This document shows, one piece after another, positions 31,689 through 41,441 of a stretch of 64,000 nt of DNA. Each line of letters opens with the position of its first letter. Position 1 is the stretch's first letter. The notes under the pieces are model-generated. The model searched no databases. It saw only the letters and a list, made by a program, of their open reading frames with translations, and had not been told where the DNA came from. The stretch is from Gambelia wislizenii (taxonomy: Eukaryota; Chordata; Lepidosauria; Squamata; Crotaphytidae), in contig JAUMIR010000005.1 in the NCBI GenBank assembly GCA_030847615.1, positions 210,660,645 through 210,724,644 on the forward strand. Reading direction: 5' to 3'. Both the position numbers and the translations under genes were made by a program.

Positions 31689-33064
31689 GGGGTCAGTTAC
31701 ATGGGAGAATTAAGTGCGGAAAATATCACCTTGCCTCCCTTTTGCACCAGTAGCCATTTGTTTCCACAATTTTCTTCAAAAGTGGTTGTAGCGAAGAAGT
31801 AGCGACTCTAGGGCCAGAGTCCATGGCGCAGTGTTGGGGTGGGGTGGGCCAAAGTCCCAATGATAGCAACAACACAGCTGCTGTTTTGGGGATGTTTGGG
31901 GGTATTAGCAAGACTAGAGGGAAATGCTGCATTTTTATGGCCCATTCAGGAACAAAATTTCCTCCCAAATCTTTCCCCAAAGTTAAAAAAAACCTGTGTG
32001 GCTGGGAGCTAGAAAGTCCTTCTGTCTGCGGAGCAGGGGGAGGGGTGAAGGCCCAATGATAGCAACAACGACCGTTCCACAACCATGCCACTCCCAAAGC
32101 CTCTAGAGCCAGAGTCAGCGGCACAGAAGGGGAGGTGCAGCCAAAGGCCCAACAACAACAACAATGCTGTGCCACACCTGAGGCTGTCATTGGGCCTTGG
32201 CTGTGTCCTCCTGCATCACAGACTCTGACCCTAGAGGCCTCAGAAGTGGTGCAGTGGTTCACACAGTCACACCAATCCCAAGGCATCTAGGGCCAGAGTC
32301 CACAGCGCAGAAGGGGGGCATGGCCATAGGCCCAATGACAACAACAGCCCTGCACCATGCCCAAGACTGTCATTGGGCCTTGGCTGCACCCCCCTGCACT
32401 GCTCCCAAGGTCTCTAGGGCCAGAGTCAGCAGCACAGAAGGGGGGAACAGATGAATGCCCAACAACAACAATACTGCGCCATGCCAGAGTCTTTCATTGG
32501 GCCTCAGCTGCACCCCCCCCATGTCATAGACACTGACCCTAGAGTTGCACAGTGGTTCACACAGCCACACCACTCTCGAGGTCTCTAGGGCCAGAGTCCA
32601 TGGGTCAGAAGGGGGGCATGGCTGGAAGCCTAACAACAACAATGCCGCTGAGCTGCTTCGAAGGTTCCCGAGGCTGCTCCTCTATGGCTGGAGTTCACGG
32701 CGCTGTGGGGGAGGGCAGGCCAAAGGCCCAAAGAACCTGCAGTGAGGCAGCCGTGCCTCTTTCCTCCTATCGGCAGCGTAGCAAACTCCACCTTCTTGCC
32801 CCTGCAAATTTACCCTTTTGCAAATTGATTGTGTAGATGACCACTTGCGAATTTGTTGTACAGACGTCCTATTGTGCACATTTTTCCAAATATATTGCTT
32901 CTTTTCAGAAAAGATTAGGAAAAATTGTGATAGCAGTTATCGCACATTACAAGGGTATCCCCCCCTTCTGAATAGTGTGACTTTGGCCCAAAATGCATGA
33001 AGATCATTAGGAATTTAGGCAAATTCTTTGAGGGTTTTTTTTTTTTTGCTGTGTAAATGACCCC
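31689..33064. mobile_element. TIR element, GGGGTCA ends, with internal minisatellite
   Basis: Left end GGGGTCAGTTACATGGGAG, right end GCTGTGTAAATGACCCC. The last 110 bp match the complement of the first 110 bp of the element at 17034, so they are one family in opposite orientation. The middle (31800-32720) is a GC-rich array. Long open frames inside (for example 31726-32286 minus) come from this array and lack any domain. 1376 bp, non-autonomous. Confidence 0.75.
31800..32720. repeat. GC-rich minisatellite with direct and inverted units
   Basis: The motif CTCTAGGGCCAGAGTC recurs at about 31807, 32101, 32287, 32411 and 32583, each followed by a 'GCGCAGAAGGGGGGCATGG'-like stretch and 'AAAGGCCCAA(C/T)(A/G)ACAACAAC'. 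Its complement (GACTCTGACCCTAGAG) occurs near 32220 and 32529, with TGTCATTGGGCCTTGGCTG between. So units of about 120-300 bp lie in both orientations. Confidence 0.8.
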
Positions 33065-33642
33065 CAGGTTTCTTCAAAAATGATCGTTCCATTAATTGCA
33101 CTTCATTTTTCTGCAAACAATCAAATCATATTCCACTCATTGTCACTTGGTTCAGGATAGTGTGTGTATATGTGCGTGTAGGTGTGCACTGACTGGAAAT
33201 AAATATTTTATAATGTGATTTTAATTTACTGGGTTTTGCTTGTTTGCTTCATTCTTCTAGTCTTAAAATGTTTGGTGATATATTCACGACTGCTAAAACT
33301 ACCAAAATTAGTAGTGCTCCTTTGGATAAATATTGTCTGCTCAGACTAAAATCCTGCCAATTTGCACTTGATGGACTGCAGACAATCTATTCTCAAAGGG
33401 CGAAAACAAAGCTGGGGCAACCCAGTACTTTGAAACAGGGCTTACAGATACTTATGTGTTAATTAAAAGTTAATTGGTTGTTTAAAGAGCAATCACTGAA
33501 GCCTAACAAGTATAATTTACATGAATAGCAAGTAAAAGCTATGTCATATCTTAATAGCTGGATAAATATTTGATGTGTGATAACACCCTCCCCCCATAAA
33601 TGTGAAATATTCTCTTCCCCTTCATATGAATAATATTTGTCA
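33065..33642. other. Unassigned intergenic sequence
   Basis: AT-rich; GTGTGTATATGTGCGTGTA near 33163. Nothing else recognised. Confidence 0.35.
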
Positions 33643-33728
33643 GTGTTTAGCTTTGGCCCTCAAAAGCTGTCTTGGGTACCAAATAGGGAGAAAAGCAGAA
33701 TATAAATTAAATAAACAAATCAATAAAG
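33643..33728 (+). mobile_element. L2-like 3' tail
   Basis: TAGCTTTGGCCCTCAAAAGC leads to GGGAGAAAAGCAGAATATAA and ATTAAATAAACAAATCAATAAA, the same tail type as at 28576. Confidence 0.55.
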
Positions 33729-34103
33729 ATTGATTTTGGCTAGGCTGTATCATGGCAAATGGCAAAAGAAGACAGGACTCTTAGTGTTTAATGGTTCTGT
33801 ATAGTTATATGCAATTGTACAGAAGACAGTGAATTAGATCTAGGCATCCTACTAGAGGAAGCTTCATTGATTTCAATAAGTCTACTTTAAGCATTGCTAA
33901 GTGGGTATCCAATCTAGTTTTATCAGCTATCAATGCACAGATCAGACAAGGAGATAGGCACACAACTTTAGACTTTCCATCTGTCACAAACTACTGTAAA
34001 CAAGCATTAATGTGAAGTCAAAGGCTTTCATGTCCAGCATTCATAGATTTTCCTTGGGGTTTTTTTGGGGCTGTGAGGCCGTGTTCTGGAAGAGTTTATT
34101 TCT

Positions 34104-34139
34104 GACATTTCGCCTGCATCTGTGGCTGGGCATCTTCAG
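34104..34139 (-). ncRNA. Hammerhead-like motif in the left pseudo-LTR
   Basis: On the minus strand the order is CTGAAGA, TGCC, a loop, GGC, GAAA, TGTC: the CUGANGA box, a short helix II, a GAAA box and an N-U-C cleavage-type triplet, with almost no helix III. Minimal hammerheads of this layout are known from Penelope-like elements. Folding and activity are inferred, not shown. An inserted C in the helix II region (GCCC) distinguishes it from the right copy. Confidence 0.45.
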
Positions 34140-34252
34140 AGAATGGTTGGGTAGGAGTGTGTGAGGTTTATATACTGTGAACCCCTGTTGGGGAGGATAT
34201 GTAAATTTGTGTAATTGAATGGATAGTTTCTGCTTGGAACCTGAACAGCATC

Positions 34253-34495
34253 CAAAATATCCAATTCACGATAGAAAAAGAAAAGGAAGGAGCACTACCA
34301 TTCTTGGATGTCCTAGTCATCTGCAAACCAAACCAATGGTTAGGCCACAAGGTATACAGAAGACCAGCATACACAGCCAGATACCTACACAAGAACTCCA
34401 ATCATCACCCAGGACAAAAAAGAAGCATAATAAAAACATTGGTAGACTGTGCAAAAAAGGATCTGCAAACCCCACTACCTGGAGGATGAACTGAA
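34253..34495 (+). pseudogene. Penelope-like RT, C-terminal part
   Basis: Reading from 34253 gives IEKEKEGALPFLDVLVICKP and then LGHKVYRRPAYTARYLHKNS, with NHHPGQKRSIIKTLVDCAKK. F-L-D-V-L followed by H-x-V-Y-R-K/R-P-x-x-T-x-R-Y-L-H is characteristic of the end of the Penelope RT domain. The N-terminal RT core is absent (left pseudo-LTR comes directly before), and frames shift after about 34495. Confidence 0.85.
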
Positions 34496-34655
34496 GCACC
34501 TAAACTGGGCCCTACAGGCTAATGGTTACCCCAGATCCGACATCACAAGAGCAGCCAGTCCCAGAAAAAACCACAGGAATTAAGAAAAACAGCCACCCAA
34601 AGGGAAGGTATTTTTACCATACGTCAAAGGAGTCACAGACAGAATAGGGAAACTG

Positions 34656-34985
34656 ATGAGGAAACACAACCTCCAAATGTGCTACAGACCAACCAAGAAA
34701 ATCCAAGAAATGCTATACTCAGCAAAGGACAAAAGAGACCCTCTCACAGCTGCAGGACTTTACCGCATACCATGCAGATGTGGACCAATTTACATAGGGA
34801 CCACTAAACGTAGTGTGAAAACACGAATCAAGGAACATGAGAGACACTGCAGACTGGGCCAGCCAGAAAAATCAGTAGTAGCAGAACATGTTATAAACCA
34901 ACCTAGACACAAAATACTATTTGAAAACACAGAAATTCTAGACCAGGCCAACAACTATCATGTCAGAATGAAGTTCACAGTATAT
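34656..34985 (+). pseudogene. Penelope-like GIY-YIG endonuclease domain
   Basis: Open from 34656. KIQEMLYSAKDKRDPL leads into GLYRIPCRCGPIYIG, the GIY-YIG signature with Leu in place of Ile and the CxC pair typical of Penelope. KRSVKTRIKEHERHC carries the conserved Arg and the R-x-x-E-H stretch. VVAEHVINQPRHKI and FENTEILDQA follow. The text then jumps straight into the pseudo-LTR near 34974; the expected C-terminal EAIEIHKH region is missing here but present in the fragment at 63750. Confidence 0.9.
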
Positions 34986-35017
34986 AAACACCACACACAT
35001 GCCTACCCAACCATTCT

Positions 35018-35052
35018 CTGAAGATGCCAGCCACAGACACAGGCGAAATGTC
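35018..35052 (+). ncRNA. Hammerhead-like motif in the right pseudo-LTR
   Basis: CTGAAGA (35018-35024), TGCC, loop AGCCACAGACACA, GGC, GAAA, TGTC (ending 35052). This has the same order as the left copy, in the opposite genomic orientation. The helix II GCC/GGC pairing is intact. The activity of this degenerate copy is unknown. Confidence 0.45.
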
Positions 35053-35118
35053 AGAAAGAAACTCTTCTAGAACATGGCCTCACAGCCCGGAAGAAACCCA
35101 AGGAAAATCCAAGCATTA

Positions 35119-36937
35119 ATGCTTCTTCGCTTCCAACAATGGGACCCACATTCCAACAGTTCCAACTGAGATTGAACAGTGGTCAGGAATTATATCAGTT
35201 GCAATCTGCATTTCTGAGGTGCCACAGGTTCTTCATCTCTGATCTAAGGAGTGATTACCTTTCCTCACTTCTCTTAGCAGGAAAGAAGAGAAAGTGGATC
35301 TGTATTACTTGTGTAAGTCTGTCTTAACATGTTTATTATAAATTGCCTATTCAGTGTATTACAGTCTATCTTTGCCCCACTCTCCCAAATGGGACAACAG
35401 TAACGTACTTTGCAATGATGAAAATGTAAGCAATTAACTGCTGAAAATATGTACGTCTACCATAATCACTCACCACATTTTTTCCCTTTGTCTACACATA
35501 ATTAATAACAGAAAGTTCAGAGTAGTGGCCAGCATTAATATTGGTAAGAGAGAAAGAGACAATCAAGCTCCTTATCTCACAGAAACAGAGAAACCTATTT
35601 CTGGAAAGAAGTAGCTAAGGTACAGAGAATTATGTTGATCATTTTTGGTGCCAATGTGGTGGTGTTGGGGAATTACTTTATTTTTACATTAATACATGAG
35701 TCATCTCAGCTTTGCAGGCTAAATTCCAGGGTTACATTGTCCTCTTTCTTTTGCTGTGAAGGCTACAAATCCATTTAAGTTTGGCTTCAAGCCAGGTTTT
35801 GGAATAAAGATGGTTTTAGTATCCCTGGTGAGTGACATTTGTCTAGCAATCAGCAGAGGAAATACCTTTCTGCTGATCCTTCCAAGCTTCTGACAACTTT
35901 CGGCAATGTGGATTCCAATAATCTCACCACCATGTTAGACACTATAGATGATGGGTGTGGCATCTGTGGCCCTCTTCTCAACAACATCATCCCCAGCCAG
36001 GCTTGCCAAAAGTAAGAGATGATGGAAAATATACTCCAGCAACATGTCCTACGCTTTAGGGTTTGTCTAGACGCAATGGTATACTGTGAGTGGGTGTGTA
36101 TTTTTAACCATTTGCAATGATGCTGTTTTGTCTCCACCATTTTTTTCACCTATTTGCAGCCATTTGCATCTGTTTGAATGCAGTATCCACATGCTGTGAT
36201 AAAGGGAAACAGAGCAAAAAGGCACAATGGTGCAAATTTGGAGGTCCACACATGCGAAAATGTGCATTGACACACATTTTCTGGTAAATTTCAGGGAAAA
36301 CCATGAATCCTTTTACTACTTGGTTTGTGGAGTTTTTAGCGCCCTCCTCCCTGCAAATCTCATTTGGATCACATTGGGACACATTGTATTCTCTGAAAAT
36401 TCTATGAGGAGTATTTTCATCATCTGGGCAACCCCTTACTCTCAATTAATATCTGGTTGCTGTTTTGAGGAGGATACACCACTGGCTTTGCTCATTTATT
36501 ACCAAGAAGAGAGAGGGGGACCACCGAGGGTATTGCCTCAGTCCATGAGATTTATTGTGTAGATTTATCAGGGACTCATAATATCACTCACTCACTGAGC
36601 AAGATCATTGGAGTTTTATAAATGAGTGTCATCAACATGCTAATGACACACAGCTCTGTTTTGATATTTCTGATTTTTTATTTTGTTACCAATGTTTCTT
36701 GGTGGAAAGTACTCTATAAACATTTAAAACACAATAAAGAGTAAATTTTCAGCTCATTGCACTGCTTGGGCAACCTATTTCATGAATGTCAGTCTAACAA
36801 AAACATAACATACAATAGTCCAAACTGATGCATGACCTACTGACTGCAGATAACAGAACTTGTAGACAACATTTCTAGCAGGAAGGCTGATATATGGAGT
36901 TTGTGGAGATAGTCTTCTCTCCCACAAAAGAGTCTAG
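35119..36937. other. Unassigned intergenic sequence
   Basis: About 1.8 kb. 36060-36300 resembles a diverged mobile sequence (GGGTTTGTCTAGACGCAATGG; repeated CATTTGCA), but no partner end was found. No gene is supported. Confidence 0.35.
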
Positions 36938-37546
36938 GGAAATTATTAGGAACAAAAAAAGTGTCCCCATCTCACTACATTCTATCCTGCCCCCCTCCTA
37001 CCCTTGGCCCGGCATGAGAACAAAACATTTCAGACACCTACTTTTGCGGCTTCTTTCCCTCCCCCTGGCAGCCCAGGAGTGAATGCAGCTTTCACGGAGC
37101 TGCATTCACTTCCTTGTCGAAATCTCAGGCTGTTCTCAGGAGAGGACGAGCATGCAGGAAATTCAAATAAAACAAAAAATACCCTTTAAAAAATAAAACC
37201 AAGCACCTAAACATACTTAAAAGTTTAAAAGTAACATGGGGAGGGTACAAAAAAGTGTGTCGCTTACCTGGATCTCCCAATCACATCCAGAAGTGTTTGG
37301 CACAGACCTCCCACTGAAGCGGGGATCGCACCAGCATAACGGGGCACCTTTTCACTTGCCTGTCATTCCATTACAGAAATGGAACAGGCAATCTATTGAT
37401 GGCTTAGCCCATCAATAAAAAGAACCACTGGGAGAACAGGAGCAGCACGGGAGCATAACGACAGGATGACATCATCTGAAAATCAAGCCCTTTAGCGATC
37501 TCCTGAAGTTGTTATCACACCATATTTAGGTCGTCTGATAATCTCC
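36938..37546. mobile_element. TIR element, GGARATTATY ends
   Basis: Left end GGAAATTATTAGGA (two differences), right end CGTCTGATAATCTCC, flanked by TAG at 36935-36937 and 37547-37549. The interior holds paired motifs (AGTGAATGCAGCT/AGCTGCATTCACT near 37078-37110; CATTCCATTACAGAAATGGAA near 37365; ATTGATGG with CCATCAAT). 609 bp, non-coding. Confidence 0.78.
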
Positions 37547-38634
37547 TAGGACATTTTCAACAAAATACAGTGCATCTGTTCAAGTACATTCTCTTTTACA
37601 GCCTTCTAAACTGGTAACAAATAGCAGCTGAGAAGTGTGTTATTTGAAAAGGAAGTTATTCTTTTGAACAAGAAAATTTCAGGCAATGACAAATTTGGAT
37701 TTCTGCCCTACTACAGAGGGACTCAAAGAGAAGAATTCCCATGATGTATAACAACAAAATAGGCAGCTCTGATTGAATGCACAAAGACTTTGTTGAAATT
37801 TATTGTGAGGTGAGTTATAATTGATGCTTGGATTGACTCCCCTCACCTCATTATCCTTGTAGAAAATGCTTACACCATCTATTGGTCTGGGAGTTGAGAA
37901 CAAGTGTTCTATCCGCCTATCACAACAGATGGATTGTAGAATGGGAAAGTAATATGTGCCCTCTCTTCTTCAGCTAACAAGAAAGAGGGAAACTGTCCTT
38001 GGCAGAAATCAAGAGCTGGTGAATCAGGAAAGTGAAACCCTTTGAAACATTTTACTTCCTTTCTCAAATGCAATGGATTTTGGATGTGACACCTTCAGAA
38101 AACCCTCAAATATCTGTTGAGAAGCCACTGAAGATCAGCTAGAATTTTTTTAGCTTTTAGAATATTTCAGAGAATTTATTACTTTTCAGAATATTGTCAC
38201 CCAACTCTACATGTCCACTAAAAAGTACCCTTAGTGGACAAGATGTCCATTACATCCCATGGTGTTTTGATCCAACTCTACATGTCAGGTAAAAATCAGT
38301 CATGAAGGACAAAATATCATTTTCTCATACTCATGATTACTGAACTTTTTCCTTGAAGGGAGCCCCTCCCCCTGGAAGATGCATCTAGATCAGAACTTGG
38401 AAGTAACATGGTACAAATAGTGACCTAACCTGTTACTTGTCAGAATAACAATAGAATAACAACACTCCCTTTTGCCAAATAACATAATGATTGGTAACAT
38501 TTCTCAGTGTAACAAGTCATGTTGACTCATTATATTTTCTCATTATGTTTAGGGGTAACAATTCTTGGGGGGGCATTTTGATCACACACCCCAAAAATGT
38601 TAGGCTATTTTCTTACTTTAAAATCATACATATA

Positions 38635-38825
38635 GGACTTTTTCGGACAAATAAAAAGCAAAGCTAGCAGCCTCGCCACGTTGCGAGGCTGTAGCGCTGC
38701 AGGGAGTCCGTTTCGCATGCCACCTGTCCCTAGCGGTACTGTTGCAGTACCACTGGGACATTTGAGCATTATATTTTGGCGATTTTTACTCACGATCAAC
38801 GATTTTTATTTGTCCAAAAAAGTCC
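38635..38825. mobile_element. Short TIR element, GGACTTTTTCGGAC ends
   Basis: Left end GGACTTTTTCGGACAAATAAAA, right end TTTTTATTTGTCCAAAAAAGTCC, flanked by ATA at 38632-38634 and 38826-38828. Inside are fold-back pairs (AGCCTCGCCACGTTGCGAGGCT; GGTACTGTTGCAGTACC). 191 bp, non-coding. Confidence 0.88.
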
Positions 38826-38829
38826 ATAG

Positions 38830-38955
38830 TAGCTAGTAACCACTGATAACTTTATAGTCCATGAATTTGTCTAACCTCTTCTAAAGCTTTCTACCACCAC
38901 TACATCTCCCCATAGTGAATTTCATAATTCAGCTATGCTCTGTGTGAAGAGGAAG
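38830..38955. mobile_element. Old LINE-like fragment between two MITEs
   Basis: TGAATTTGTCTAACCTCTTC, ACCACCACTACATCTCCCCA and TGTGTGAAGAGGAAGT resemble a diverged CR1/L2-group 3' region on the minus strand. Short and uncertain. Confidence 0.35.
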
Positions 38956-38962
38956 TCCCGAA

Positions 38963-39129
38963 AGTTGATCGTGAGTAAAAATCACCAAAATATTACACTC
39001 AAATGTCCCTGCAGTACCGCAACAGTACCAGCAGGGACGGGTGTCATCCGAAAGGGACGCCCTGCAGCATAGCAGTCTCGCAACGTGGCGAGGCTGCTTC
39101 CATTGCATTTTACTTGTCTGAAAAAGTCC
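38963..39129. mobile_element. Short TIR element, truncated, inverted relative to 38635 copy
   Basis: GTTGATCGTGAGTAAAAATC through AACGTGGCGAGGCTGC to CTTGTCTGAAAAAGTCC is the complement of the 38635-38825 element. The first 30 bp or so, including one TIR, is lost or reduced to GAAGTCCCGAAA. Its interior GCAGTACCGCAACAGTACC matches the fold-back centre of the other copy. Confidence 0.82.
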
Positions 39130-39171
39130 AGAAAGAAAGAAGAAGAAATACAATGGCTGGTAATCTCATAA

Positions 39172-39190
39172 CTTTTTTTTTTTTTTTTTG
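39172..39190. repeat. Poly-T tract
   Basis: About 17 consecutive T residues, possibly the end of a retroposed sequence, though no flanking duplication was seen. Confidence 0.7.
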
Positions 39191-39239
39191 AGTGATGGGG
39201 AGTGTTTACTTTAGGAATTAAAATGTTCCTGAGGGAATA

Positions 39240-39637
39240 CAGTTGTTCCTCTGCATTCACAGGGGTTAGGGTCACAGGACCCTCACAAAAGTGGAAACAC
39301 CACAAATATCACTACCCCCCGAACCTCCCCCTATTTAACACACACAAAATGTACAATCTGTGGATTCAACCCACTGAAGATGTCTTCAAGGTGGTTGGTT
39401 TCTTTCACAAAGCAGAAGCAGGTAGCTGATGGGACTTGCTTCTGCCTCCACTGCTACCCTATACCATTTTTTAATAGGGACTTACAAGCATTGCTGCATG
39501 TTTGCAATCTCTCTCAGTCTCACAAGGCTTGTTGTTCCTATTAAAAATGCCATATGGCATCAGCAGAAGAAACAACAAGTAACCCATGAAGAATCATATC
39601 CACAAAAGTTAAGCCCACAAACGTGGAGGGCAGACTG
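39240..39637. mobile_element. Tigger-like non-autonomous DNA transposon
   Basis: Ends CAGTTGTTCCTCTGCATTCAC and CACAAACGTGGAGGGCAGACTG, flanked by TA at 39238-39239 and 39638-39639. Related in its TIR to the 6450-6680 element. GAAGCAGGTAGCTGATGGGA-type unique sequence fills the middle. 398 bp, non-coding. Confidence 0.78.
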
Positions 39638-39639
39638 TA

Positions 39640-40742
39640 CTGTGGCAGAATTTCTGGTCATTTTTGTGTTTCCAAGTATATTTTTAAAATGAAAAATGAA
39701 ATCAAAAAGTAATGAGCTAGTAATGTGTAATATAACTTTTGTTGTTTTAATGGTAGGCAATGAGCAATGTCAATGGGTTTTATTTTTCAAGAAACGTGCA
39801 GTGTGTTACTGTTTAAAAGCTATGTTCTAAACTTTGCTCTGTCTCTTCATGTCCCCAGCATCTGCTGGCTGAGGTAGGCAGCCAATTTTGCCTAATGGTA
39901 GGGCCAGCCCTGTGGGAGATATACACATAGGCCTCTGAACCAGGGGCAGATGTCAGCAAACACTCTTCCCACCAGACTGTGATCCTTGAAAACCCAGTCC
40001 CAACCTAAGCCTTGTCCCATGGGCATTTATCAAGCACAAAAAACAGCCTCCCACACCCCGGATACTTGACATGATCTGCTTTGGGCATGGTGTGTCAGGT
40101 GTGTCTGAGAATCAAGCTTCAGCTTCAGAAAGGCACATAAATGCTCTGAGAGTGAAGTTGTATAGGCAGCACTCAGGAAAGCAGTAGGAGGGTTTTTTTT
40201 GGGGGGGGCTGCTTTTGCTGACAGAATTAACACAGAGAGTACTTTGCTGTCACTTACACAGAATTCCCTCAGGAAGGCTTTCCATCTGTCATAGCCTCAC
40301 ACAAGAACACTTTAACCTGGAAAAAAAAATCTATCATATTCTCTACTTCTTTCATACAAACTGCTTCTTAAAGTGCTTAGGATGAACAGAAGTTTAGGGG
40401 AAAAAAATCTGGATTTTCATTAAAAATGTATATGATAAAACACCTCATCGATAGTGCGCATTATAGTAACACCTCAAGCCAGTGCAGTGTATCCATAGTG
40501 CACTCATTCTGCTTTTTCTTTTCATCACAGAATATAGCCAACTATAATCTCATTAGATGTCTTGCAGGGACGAGGGTTACCTATTTAGCAGTATCCAACT
40601 ACCTGAGATTGCAGGGACACCAGAAGTGTTTGCGGTGTCATAAATATAAGCCTTTTATGATATGATAGGAAGTGGGTCTTTGTAATGATCAGAGATGGGG
40701 AAAGGGAAGGGTTGGGTGGTGAGTCAAAATGCATTCTGATGG
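39640..40742. other. Unassigned intergenic sequence
   Basis: T and G homopolymers at about 40193-40208 and an A run at 40321-40329; otherwise nothing recognised. Confidence 0.35.
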
Positions 40743-40937
40743 TGCAGAAATAATGCAGTTTGACAACACTTTATCTGCTCCGTTCTACAGAATCCTGAAA
40801 TTTGTAGTTTTGAGGGGCTCCAGCACTTTTTGGCAGAGAAGACTAAAAACCTTGTAAAACTACAAATCCCTGGATTCCATAGGATGGAGCTATAGCACTT
40901 AAAGTGGAGTCAAACTGCATTATTTCTACAGTGTAGA
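40743..40937. mobile_element. Palindromic MITE, GCAGAAATAATGCA family
   Basis: Left arm TGCAGAAATAATGCAGTTTG and AGAATCCTGAAATTTGTAGT; right arm ACTACAAATCCCTGGATTCC and AAACTGCATTATTTCTACAG. About 195 bp, complete fold-back, non-coding. Confidence 0.82.
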
Positions 40938-40967
40938 GGCACACAAAGTTAGTTGATTATGGAAATG

Positions 40968-41092
40968 GGTCTGAGGCTGAGAGAATGTGACTTGCTCAAG
41001 GTCACCCAGTGGCTTTCCATGAACGAGCAGGGATTTAAACCCTGGTTTTCAGAGTTGTAGTCCAGTGCTCAAACCACTACACTACCCCGTCT
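40968..41092 (-). mobile_element. tRNA-derived squamate SINE, head half
   Basis: Plus-strand text AAGGTCACCCAGTGGCTTTC, GGATTTAAACCCTGGTTTTC (B-box region) and CAGTGCTCAAACCACTACAC (A-box region) is the complement of the 5486 SINE head. The tail half is absent. Confidence 0.85.
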
Positions 41093-41133
41093 GTTGTAGG
41101 AGAAATACAGACATATTTTTGCTTCACCCAGTA

Positions 41134-41400
41134 AGATTATTTATTTATTTTATTTATTTCATTTATATGCCACCTTTCTCCCAAAATGGGGCCCAAGGCA
41201 GTTTCCAAAGTAGTCAATTAAAACAATTACAATTAGCATTTAAACCAGTTAAAATCACAGGTAAAATATTTTGAAATCATTTTAACAAAATTTTAAAAGA
41301 TAAATAACACATCTAATATAATTCCCCCTTACCTATACATTATATATTAAAGGCCTGCTTAACAACGATGTCTTTGCCTGCTCAATTAATTGAGCATAGT
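41134..41400 (-). mobile_element. L2-like LINE 3' region or derived repeat
   Basis: Starts ATTTATTTATTTTATTTATT and TATATGCCACCTTTCTCCCA, then AATGGGGCCCAAGGCAG, an A-rich body, and ends near AAAGGCCTGCTTAACAACGATGTCTTTGCCTGC. Same order as at 55683 and, in part, 20249. Confidence 0.55.
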
Positions 41401-41441
41401 CTTCTAACTCTATGGTTCTATGATTCTATGATTCTATAATA
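41401..41441 (+). mobile_element. CR1 octamer tail remnant
   Basis: CTATGGTTCTATGATTCTATGATTCTATAAT is a CR1 terminal octamer array on the plus strand, with only a few bases of CR1 body before it. Confidence 0.7.

Larger units (their letters stand above)
34013..35118 (+). mobile_element. Penelope-like retroelement with inverted pseudo-LTRs
   Basis: Coding remnants of RT and a GIY-YIG endonuclease (plus strand) lie between two copies of one non-coding sequence in opposite orientation: 34013-34215 and 34974-35118. The shared text includes CCTACCCAACCATTCTCTGA, GGCGAAATGTCAGAAA and ACTCTTC(C/T)AGAACA. Penelope-like elements are known to be flanked by direct or inverted pseudo-LTRs. The element is internally deleted and broken. 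A second fragment of the family is at 63718-64000. Confidence 0.88.

Noticed and set aside
31726..32286. 186-codon minus-strand frame
   Set aside because: It lies in the GC-rich minisatellite of a TIR element and repeats with the array. No domain was recognised.
31800..32720. CRISPR-like array
   Set aside because: The units are long, variable and in both orientations, with no short identical repeats at regular spacing. The genome is clearly eukaryotic.
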